Shown here piece after piece: positions 36,358 through 42,301 of a DNA stretch of 42,301 bases. Position numbers and translations under genes: made by a program. Where the stretch lies: positions 1 to 42,301 of the forward strand of contig NZ_MKKH01000027.1 in the NCBI RefSeq assembly GCF_001942335.1. Reading direction: 5' to 3'. The stretch's first letter is position 1; each line of letters opens with the position of its first letter. This DNA is from Cellulosimicrobium sp. CUA-896. Its GTDB lineage: Bacteria; Actinomycetota; Actinomycetes; Actinomycetales; Cellulomonadaceae. The notes beneath the pieces were generated by a model that was not told where the DNA came from, searched no databases, and saw only the letters and a program-made list of their open reading frames with translations.

Positions 36358-37433
36358 GCGCCCGGCACCCGGCCGGTCCGGCGTCGTCGTCGCCGGCCGC
36401 GCCGTGGGCGCCCGTCGCGCGAGGAGCGGTTCCGCTCGCCGAGGTGGTGCGTGGCGACCTCGTCGAGTCCGTGCACCTCGGCCACCTGGTGCTGCAACGC
36501 GGATCGGCCGCCGGCGCGGGCGCCGACCTGGTGCTCGGTGACGGCGACGCGGTGATCTGGCCGCGGTCGAGCGTCAAGCCGTTCCAGGCCGTCGCGATGC
36601 TGCGACACGGCCTGAGCCTGTCGCCGCGCCTGCTCGCGCTCGCGGCGGCGAGCCACAACGGGGAGCCGGAGCACGTCGCCGGCGTCCGCGAGATCCTCGC
36701 GGGCGCGGGGCTGGACGTCTCCGCGCTGCGGAACACGCCCGACATGCCCCTGCACCCGCCGGCGGCGGTCGCGTGGCAGGCGGAGCACGGCGGTCCGTCG
36801 CCGCTCGCGCAGAACTGCTCCGGCAAGCACGCGGCCATGCTCGCCACCTGCGTCGCCGCGGGCTGGGACACCCGCACGTACCTCGACGTCGACCACCCGC
36901 TGCAGGTCGCGGTCCGCGCCACCGTCGCCGAGCTGACCGGGGTGCCGGTCGAGCACGTCACGGTGGACGGGTGCGGCGCCCCGCTGTTCTCCACGACCGT
37001 GCGGGGCCTCGCGCGCGGTCTCGGGCGCCTCGCCGCGGCCCCGGTCCGTGCGCCGGGGTCGCCCGAGGCGGCCGTGGCCAGGGCGATGTCCGGGTTCCCG
37101 GACATGGTCGGGGGCACGGGACGGGACGCGACGCGCGCGATGCGTGCCGTGCCCGGTCTCGTCGCGAAGGACGGCGCCGACGGCGTGTACGTGGCCGGGC
37201 TGCCCGACGGCCGCGCGCTGGCCTTCAAGGTGCTCGACGGCGCGTCCCGGCCCCGGCCGGCCGTGCTCGCCGCCGCGCTGCGCCGGCTCGGCGCGGGCGA
37301 CGTCCCGGGCGCGGACGGGGCAGCGCTCGACGCGCTCGGCGACGTCGCCGTGCTCGGCGCGGGGGTGCCGGTCGGCGTGGTCCGCCCGGTCGGCACGACC
37401 CCCGCGCCCGTGCCCGAGGGGGCACCGGCGTGA
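36354..37433 (+). CDS. Asparaginase II family protein
   Basis: This 359-aa protein matches the asparaginase II family (RhizEtli type), which hydrolyses L-asparagine to aspartate and ammonia: [92 protein letters not shown] and [20 protein letters not shown]. The SxxK pair in RSSVK and the SGKHA block are typical. The frame is intact. It is coupled to DUF2516 before it and to dtd after it by one- to four-base overlaps. An ammonia-releasing enzyme near glnR may be relevant but is 6 kb away. Confidence 0.9.
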   Translation: MSARHPAGPASSSPAAPWAPVARGAVPLAEVVRGDLVESVHLGHLVLQRGSAAGAGADLVLGDGDAVIWPRSSVKPFQAVAMLRHGLSLSPRLLALAAASHNGEPEHVAGVREILAGAGLDVSALRNTPDMPLHPPAAVAWQAEHGGPSPLAQNCSGKHAAMLATCVAAGWDTRTYLDVDHPLQVAVRATVAELTGVPVEHVTVDGCGAPLFSTTVRGLARGLGRLAAAPVRAPGSPEAAVARAMSGFPDMVGGTGRDATRAMRAVPGLVAKDGADGVYVAGLPDGRALAFKVLDGASRPRPAVLAAALRRLGAGDVPGADGAALDALGDVAVLGAGVPVGVVRPVGTTPAPVPEGAPA

Positions 37434-37866
37434 GGGCCGTCGTCCAGCGCGTCGCGCGCGCGAGCGTGACCGTGGTCGACGAGGGCGGCGCAGAGGTCGT
37501 GGGATCGGTGGACCGGCCCGGGCTGCTGGCCCTCGTCGGGGTCACGCACGACGACGGCCCGGCGCAGGTCGAGACGATCGCGCGCAAGATCGCCGAGCTG
37601 CGGATCCTCCCGGGCGAGCGCTCGGTCCTCGACGACGGGGCGCCCGTGCTCGTGGTCAGCCAGTTCACGCTCTACGCGGACACGCGCAAGGGGCGGCGCC
37701 CCTCCTGGAACGGCGCGGCTCCCGGGCACGTCGCCGAGCCGCTCGTCGACGCGGTCGTCGAGAACCTGCGCGCCCGCGGCGTCGAGGTGGCGACCGGCAG
37801 GTTCGGCGCGCACATGCAGGTCGAGCTCGTCAACGACGGTCCCGTCACGCTCCTGCTCGAGCCTGA
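37430..37866 (+). CDS. dtd: D-aminoacyl-tRNA deacylase (stop hidden by one lost base)
   Basis: DTD removes D-amino acids wrongly attached to tRNA. Restored length is 145 aa, the normal size: [52 protein letters not shown] (the SQFTLY motif), [20 protein letters not shown] (the NxGPVT motif). In the received sequence the frame runs on into the next gene; restoring a G in GAGCCTGA gives LLLEA and the stop at 37864-37866, exactly where the family ends. GTG at 37430 overlaps the asparaginase stop. Confidence 0.93.
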
Positions 37867-37929
37867 CGGCGTCCGCCCGCGTCCGGCGACACGCCGGGCC
37901 AGGCCGTCGCGCGCGGCGACGTGCGTCCC

Positions 37930-37935
37930 TAGGGT
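37930..37935 (+). promoter_or_regulatory. Leaderless -10 box TAGGGT of the SnoaL-like gene
   Basis: Seven bases separate it from the ATG at 37943. Its presence supports a separate gene rather than a fusion with dtd. Confidence 0.5.
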
Positions 37936-37942
37936 CGACGGC

Positions 37943-38311
37943 ATGACCGACCTCACCCTCGAGGAGATGCTCGCCGCGGAGCACGCCGGCTGGACGGCGC
38001 TGTGCGCGTCGCGCGGCGGCGAGCACTACGGCGCGCTCATGACCCCGGACGCGCTCATGGTCGTGGCCGGCGGGATGGTCCTGGACCGGGCGACGATCGC
38101 GTCGACGCTCGACGACGCGCCCCCGTGGGACACGTACGAGATCAGCGAGGCGCGCGTCGTCCGGCTCGGCGACGACTGCGCCGCGCTCGTCTACCGGGCG
38201 TCGTCGGTGCGGGGCGACGACCCGCCGTTCGCGGCGCTCATGACGAGCGTGTACCGGCGCGAGCGCGGCGAGCTGCGCCTCGCGCTGTACCAGCAGACGC
38301 CCACCGGCTGA
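37943..38311 (+). CDS. SnoaL-like/DUF4440 small protein
   Basis: This 122-aa protein has the NTF2-like fold pattern: [75 protein letters not shown] and [20 protein letters not shown]. Proteins of this fold bind small molecules in a cone-shaped pocket, some as enzymes; no catalytic set is identified. In the received frame it appears joined to dtd, but a promoter-like box and a restored dtd stop argue for independence. Confidence 0.83.
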   Translation: MTDLTLEEMLAAEHAGWTALCASRGGEHYGALMTPDALMVVAGGMVLDRATIASTLDDAPPWDTYEISEARVVRLGDDCAALVYRASSVRGDDPPFAALMTSVYRRERGELRLALYQQTPTG

Positions 38312-38330
38312 CGGCGGGCGTCTGCCGGTC

Positions 38331-38345
38331 GAGGCGACCCGCCTC
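38331..38345. terminator. Short hairpin between convergent SnoaL-like and LASTG genes
   Basis: GAGGCG and CGCCTC form a 6-bp stem with a three-base loop, touching the stop of the minus-strand gene. Confidence 0.35.
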
Positions 38346-39021
38346 AGCCGCGGCGTGCCCTCCGGGTGAGCAGCACGACGGCGGCCCCGACGGCGGCGAG
38401 ACCCGCGGCGATCGCCGCGTAGAGGCCCACCGTCGCGCCCGTCGAGGCGAGGCTCTCGTCACCGGCGGCGGCGGGCTGCTCGTCCGAGACCTGGCTCACG
38501 GGCGGTGCGGGCTCGTCCTCGCCCGGAGGGTTGGTGGCGCACTCGGGCGACGACGCCGGGTAGTCCACCGTGACCATCGCCTCGGGGTTGACCTCGAACA
38601 GCACGTCGACCGACGGGCGCACCCAGTCGTACTCGTCGCCCTCGACCCACTCGCCGTCCTCGAACCGCCAGCCCGGCCAGTCCTCGCCACGGCCGTCCGG
38701 CCCGACGACGGCGCCCGGCCACATCACGCGACCCGACAGCGGCAGGTCGGTCTGCACGACGTCGTCCCCGTCGGGGTTGAGCCAGGTGATGGTCAGAGGG
38801 CCGGCCTCGGCGCCGGTGAGCTCGACGGCGTACTCCAGGTACGGCACGTCGCCGTCGCAGACGGGGTTGCGGACGGAGACGTCCATCGTGGGCTCGGGGA
38901 CGTACGAGCCGTCCCCGGTCGTCGCGGACGCCGCGGGCGCGGTCAGCAGGGCGGCGGTCCCGACGGCGGCGGTGGCGGCGAACGCCCGCGCGGTGGTGCG
39001 GCGGGTCCTCGGGGTGCTCAT
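38344..39021 (-). CDS. Secreted LASTG sortase-substrate surface protein
   Basis: This 225-aa protein has an Arg-rich signal peptide with a hydrophobic Ala core (about 5-33), an acidic ectodomain with four cysteines or fewer (NPVCDGDVPYLEYAVELTGA, SPECATN), a Pro/Glu linker, and the sorting signal LASTG followed by a hydrophobic helix and RRARRG. This is the LAxTG form used by class E sortases. The tail type matches the LAETG protein at 9954, although the ectodomains differ. It follows the second DUF4012 gene by 198 bases on the same strand. Confidence 0.87.
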   Translation of the reverse strand: MSTPRTRRTTARAFAATAAVGTAALLTAPAASATTGDGSYVPEPTMDVSVRNPVCDGDVPYLEYAVELTGAEAGPLTITWLNPDGDDVVQTDLPLSGRVMWPGAVVGPDGRGEDWPGWRFEDGEWVEGDEYDWVRPSVDVLFEVNPEAMVTVDYPASSPECATNPPGEDEPAPPVSQVSDEQPAAAGDESLASTGATVGLYAAIAAGLAAVGAAVVLLTRRARRG

Positions 39022-39120
39022 GGCTCGTCTCGTCTCGGTGGTGACGGGTGCGGGTGCGAGAGGAAGACCGTGGAGGAACGTCCTCTCGGGAACCGGCCGT
39101 CGCTGCAGGCCGGAAGGCCC

Positions 39121-39126
39121 ACAGTA
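39121..39126 (-). promoter_or_regulatory. Candidate -10 box of the LASTG gene
   Basis: TACTGT on the minus strand lies 99 bases before the ATG, in a comparatively AT-rich part of the 198-base gap. It would allow expression apart from the DUF4012 gene. Confidence 0.35.
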
Positions 39127-39219
39127 GTGATCCCGACATTCGAGTTGGACGCTCGTCCGGGTGAAAAGGAATGGTCGTGCCCGATCGTTACCGATCTGTG
39201 ACGACAGTTCACCCGGTGG

Positions 39220-41085
39220 TCAGCCGCACGTCGCCACGTCGACCGTCCTCAGGCCTGGTGCGCGGGCGGTGGGCGTGCTCCAGACGTCCAGCCGGCCCGG
39301 GGGCGCGCCGCCCCCGGAGCCGTCCGTCCCACCGTCGGCCGGAGTACCGCCGGGCGGCGCTCCGGCGTCGACGGCCGCGAACGTGAGGGTGGCCCCCTGA
39401 CCGGGCGCGAGGTCCACCGCGACGGACAGGGCCGCACGGCCCGCGACCGTCGCGGGCTGCCCGCTCACCGGCGCGTCGTCGAGCCGCGCGTCCGTCACGC
39501 GGCCGCCCCGCGGCGGGTACAGGGCGACGAACGTGCGGGTCACCCCCGGCTCCACGCCCGCGACACCGCCGCCGGTCACGTACCAGGGCAGGCTCGTCGC
39601 GGCGTCGGCCGGCGCCGTGGACGCGAGCGTGACCGCGAAGGTGTCGACGCGGCCGTCGGCGGTGCAGGTGCTGGAGGCGAGCTCGACCGCCGAGTCCAGG
39701 AACCAGCCCATCTTCCCGCCGGTGCCGTCGTTGAGGAAGACGCCGACCGTGCCCGCGGCCCGCTCCGCGGTGTCGAGGTCGCCCGCCACGACCGTGCCGG
39801 CGAGGCGCTCCTGCTCGTCCGCGCGCGCGGACCACAGCAGCAGCCGGTGCTCGGCCGCCGCGCGGTCCAGCGCGTCCGTCGCGGTGCCGGGGTCCGCGCC
39901 GCCCGCGAGGACCGTCCCCAGCACCGTCGCGGCCACCGACGCGAAGAACGCGTCCGTCTCCTCGCCCGCCTCGAGCTGCGCGTAGGCGTCGGCGAGGAGC
40001 ACCTGCACGACGTTCCCCGCGTCCACCGTCCGCCCGCCGACGTCGAGCGGCCCGGTGGCCTCGAGCAGGTAGGAGAGCGCCACGGGGTCGGTCGCGACGA
40101 CGCCGTCGACGGCCTGCCCCTGCGCCTGCTCCCACATCGCCGCGGCGAGCGAGGCGGTGGTGGGGAAGTCCGGCGTCAGCGTCGTGTCCTGCACGAAGCG
40201 TCCGAGGCGGTCGGAGTACAGCTGCTCGGCGCCGGGGTCGAGCGGCAGCACGGGGGCGTCGAAGGGCGGGACGTCCGCCGTCGCGGCCTGGCGCTCGAGC
40301 GTCACCCGTCCGCCGTCGACCGTCACGACGGCGAGCGCGCCGGGGATGCCACCGGTCGCGCGCAGCTCCGCGTTGTTCAGGGCGAGCACGAGGTAGCGCC
40401 GGGGGCCGTCGGCGCCCAGCATCGCGGGCCCGAGCGCGGTCACGCGCTCGGCGGTGCGCACGAGAGGACGCAGCTCGTCGGTCGCCGCGGTGAGCCGGTC
40501 GTACGGCTCGGCGATCTCGGCGTGCAGCGCACCGCGGTCCACGGCCGCGTGCCGTGCGTCGATCGCGTCGAACGCGTCCGCCGCGCGCGCGGTGAGCGGG
40601 ACCGCCTGCTCGAGCGGCGCGAGGTCGACGGCGCCCGCGGTCATGGCGACGGCGTCGCCGTCGACGACCGCGAGCACCTGGGCGAGGGACGGCAGCACCG
40701 TCGCGGCGAGGTCGTCGACGGTCGCGGCCGACGCGGAGAACGCGCGCACGTCCTGGCCGACGAGCGGCAGGTGCGCGGCGAGCGACCACAGCAGGCCGTC
40801 GGTGCTCGCGCGCGCCGTCGCGGTGAGCGGCTGTACCCGCGCCAGCGTCGCGTCCGCCGCCTCGAGGTCGCCCGCGCGCAGCGCCTCCTCGGCGGCCGGC
40901 ACCTCGTCCATCGCCCGTGCCAGGGCGTCGCGGGCGGTGAGCGCGTCGCGGACGAGCAGCCCGGCGGCGACGAGCGCGAGCACGACGAGGACGAGCAGGC
41001 CCCAGCCCACCCATCGTGCGCGGCGGCGCCGCGGTGCGCGCGCGTGCCGCTCCGTGCGCGGGACGTCGTGCTGCGTCGCGTCCAT
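39220..41085 (-). CDS. DUF4012 membrane-anchored extracellular protein, second copy
   Basis: This 621-aa protein is intact. It has a basic cytoplasmic start (RAPRRRRARWVGWG), one helix (LLVLVVLALVAAGLLV) and an extracellular region with the same blocks as the copy at 7967: LGADGPRRYLVLALNNAELR, ATGGIPGALAVV, TLTPDFPTTASLAAAMW, VDGVVATDPVALSYLLEATG and LLWSARADEQERLAGTV. The end is Gly/Pro-rich. It provides a length and frame control for the broken first copy. A TACGCT box lies seven bases before the ATG, suggesting a leaderless transcript. Function is unknown; wall attachment of polymers is one idea, not shown by the sequence. Confidence 0.93.
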   Translation of the reverse strand: MDATQHDVPRTERHARAPRRRRARWVGWGLLVLVVLALVAAGLLVRDALTARDALARAMDEVPAAEEALRAGDLEAADATLARVQPLTATARASTDGLLWSLAAHLPLVGQDVRAFSASAATVDDLAATVLPSLAQVLAVVDGDAVAMTAGAVDLAPLEQAVPLTARAADAFDAIDARHAAVDRGALHAEIAEPYDRLTAATDELRPLVRTAERVTALGPAMLGADGPRRYLVLALNNAELRATGGIPGALAVVTVDGGRVTLERQAATADVPPFDAPVLPLDPGAEQLYSDRLGRFVQDTTLTPDFPTTASLAAAMWEQAQGQAVDGVVATDPVALSYLLEATGPLDVGGRTVDAGNVVQVLLADAYAQLEAGEETDAFFASVAATVLGTVLAGGADPGTATDALDRAAAEHRLLLWSARADEQERLAGTVVAGDLDTAERAAGTVGVFLNDGTGGKMGWFLDSAVELASSTCTADGRVDTFAVTLASTAPADAATSLPWYVTGGGVAGVEPGVTRTFVALYPPRGGRVTDARLDDAPVSGQPATVAGRAALSVAVDLAPGQGATLTFAAVDAGAPPGGTPADGGTDGSGGGAPPGRLDVWSTPTARAPGLRTVDVATCG

Positions 41086-41092
41086 GCGGCTC

Positions 41093-41098
41093 AGCGTA
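41093..41098 (-). promoter_or_regulatory. Leaderless -10 box TACGCT of the second DUF4012 gene
   Basis: Seven bases separate it from the ATG at 41085. The rest of the 186-base gap up to the sigma factor gene shows no clear element. Confidence 0.5.
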
Positions 41099-41271
41099 GG
41101 GGCCCCGGGCTGGCAGGATCGGGGCCGGACCGGGTGATCCTGGCGCCGCTCGCGTCGGGTGCCGGGAGAAGTCGTGCAGGTCGTGCAAGGACGGGGCGTC
41201 CTGCGACACAGTGCGGGTGACGACACCCTCCCGCCGACGGGGCGCGACGAGGACGACGCCGAGGAGCCGCC

Positions 41272-41926
41272 GTGACGACCGACGAGACGCCCGACCCGCC
41301 CGCGGGCGCCCCCGTCCGCGACGACGTCTGGTTCGCCGCGCTGTTCGACGCGCACGCCGCGGCGCTGCACCGCTACTTTCGGCGCCGCCTGCCGAGCGGC
41401 CGGGGCGCCGTCGGGCCCGACGCGGAGGACCTCGCCGCGGACGTGCTGGCCACCGCGTGGCGCCGCCGCGACGACGTGCCCGACGGCGCGGAGCTGCCCT
41501 GGCTGTACCGCACGGCGGGGTTCGTCCTCGCCAACCACGGTCGCAAGGCGCGGGCCGTGCCGGTCGCGGCCGTCCCCGACGAGGCGGACGACGCCGCCGA
41601 CGTCGAGCACGCCGTGGTGCAGGACGACGAGGTGCGGCGCGCGCTCGCGACGTTGTCCGCGCGCGACCGCCGCATCCTGCTCCTGCACGCCTGGGAGGGG
41701 CTGGGCGGCGAGGAGCTGGCGGTCGTGCTCGGCGTCTCGCGCGGCGGCGCGGACGCCGCGCTGTCCCGCGCGCGGCGCGGCTGCGCGCGGCGTGGTCGGA
41801 CGGCGCCGAGAGCCCCGCCGGTGCTGCCGGCCCCGCCGCGGGCGCGTCCGCGAGGGCACCGCGGCACCCGGGCCGGCACGCGGGCCGGCCCAGGGGCCGG
41901 CCGCCGCGCAAGACGCCGGCGCCTGA
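41272..41926 (+). CDS. ECF-type RNA polymerase sigma factor (two frame breaks near the end)
   Basis: Restored length is about 218 aa. Region 2: LFDAHAAALHRYFRRRL, GPDAEDLAADVLATAWRRRD and ELPWLYRTAGFVLANHGRKA; region 4: VRRALATLSARDRRILLLHA, WEGLGGEELAVVLGVSRGGA and ALSRARRRLRAAW. One base is lost near 41776 in the last helix, and a second loss before 41920 is needed to reach the only stop string in place, TGA at 41924-41926. The tail after region 4 is Pro/Gly-rich and uncertain. GAGGAG lies five bases before the GTG. The next gene starts 65 bases later and is probably its partner. Confidence 0.85.
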
Positions 41927-41991
41927 CGACACATCCTCGGCAGGGGCGGCGCGACGCGCCGGACCCCGTCCCGCAGCACCTGGAGGTCGCC

Positions 41992-42301
41992 ATGACCACG
42001 CACACCCCCGACGAGCGCCCCGACGAGCGCCGGCACGAACGGTCCGGCGAGCCGGAGCTCGACCGGCTGCGCGCCGCGGACCCGGCACGCGACGCCGCGC
42101 CCGACGTCGACGCGCTCCGCGCGGCCGTCCGCGACCGCGTGCCCGAGGCGTTCGGCGCAGCGGGCTCCTCCGCGGTCCCCCCGGTGCCCCCGGTGCCGGA
42201 CGAGCTCGCCGTGCGCCGGAACCGGCGGCGCCGGGCGCGCTGCAGGTCGCCGCGGCGGTCGCCGGCGCTGGTCGTGGGTGCGGGGGGCTACGGCGATCGG
42301 C
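41992..42301 (+). CDS. Putative membrane partner of the ECF sigma factor, N-terminal part (runs off window)
   Basis: The cytoplasmic start is hydrophilic and has a DERPDERRHER repeat, then ELDRLRAADPARDAAPDVDA, LRAAVRDRV and DELAVRRNRRRR. With one base restored near 42240 and another near 42270 it continues into a hydrophobic segment (VAAAVAGALVVGAGGY), a membrane helix cut by the window end. Proteins with a LRAADPAR start and a single helix commonly follow ECF sigma genes in this bacterial group, and I infer an anti-sigma-like role. TGGAGG precedes the ATG. Confidence 0.6.
   Translation, partial: MTTHTPDERPDERRHERSGEPELDRLRAADPARDAAPDVDALRAAVRDRVPEAFGAAGSSAVPPVPPVPDELAVRRNRRRRARCRSPRRSPALVVGAGGYGDR

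Noticed and set aside
39209..42088. Long minus-strand frame beside the second DUF4012 gene
   Set aside because: It is a shadow of DUF4012 and of the sigma factor on the other strand; no domain is visible and codon use is wrong.

Overview
This is about 42.3 kb of very GC-rich chromosome. Nearly every codon ends in G or C and GTG starts are common. Gene content suggests a high-GC Gram-positive actinobacterium, most like the Cellulomonadaceae/Promicromonosporaceae: a GlnR-type nitrogen regulator, a GlxR-like Crp, LAxTG sortase-substrate proteins, DUF2516, DUF4012, and the ponA/DUF4177/ridA/crp/nth neighbourhood shared with mycobacteria. No mobile element, rRNA or CRISPR array was seen. One tRNA gene, Pro(CGG), is present.

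Layout. (1) 1-1198: tail of an RskA-like anti-sigma factor, then a DUF2625 protein. (2) 1205-5645: methylcitrate-cycle cluster for propionate, gntR-prpD-prpB-prpC, with a TGTATACA operator candidate. (3) 5652-7853: FAD-dependent reductase (-), a small two-helix membrane protein with a LacI-type dyad beside it, and a low-molecular-weight tyrosine phosphatase (-). (4) 7967-22444: cell-surface and exopolysaccharide locus: DUF4012 protein, LAETG surface protein, priming sugar-phosphate transferase, glycosyltransferases, Wzy/ligase-like protein, Wzx flippase, pyruvyl transferase, Wzz/BY-kinase, UDP-glucose dehydrogenase and a CAP lipoprotein. (5) 22518-28685: lone IclR-type HTH, tRNA-Pro, metallophosphoesterase and penicillin-binding protein (-), DUF4177, RidA, Crp (-), endonuclease III. 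(6) 28691-34k: alpha/beta-hydrolase and glnR (-), membrane protein, DsrE protein (-), a 37-aa membrane peptide, nitrobindin-like protein, YgfZ. (7) 33927-38311: FUSC-like protein, Phd/PIN toxin-antitoxin pair, DUF2516, asparaginase II, D-Tyr-tRNA deacylase, SnoaL-like protein. (8) 38344-42301: LASTG surface protein and second DUF4012 protein (-), then an ECF sigma factor and the start of its likely membrane partner. No gene-free stretch exceeds 300 bases.

Data quality. Many reading frames break where one G or C has been lost from a run of two or more. About 39 single-base losses, and no required insertions, restore 19 genes to family-typical lengths. I treat these as sequence errors, annotate the genes across the breaks, and give restored lengths. 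Stop-codon strings cannot be created or destroyed by shortening a G/C run, and I used this to separate real fusions (GT2-GT4 at 14540-16496) from false ones (dtd-SnoaL at 37430-38311).

Two features stand out. A DUF4012 gene followed by a LAxTG surface-protein gene occurs twice, on opposite strands, about 29 kb apart, once directly ahead of the polysaccharide locus. In addition, at least ten genes have a TANNNT-like -10 box only 6-7 bases before the start codon, so they are probably transcribed without a leader.
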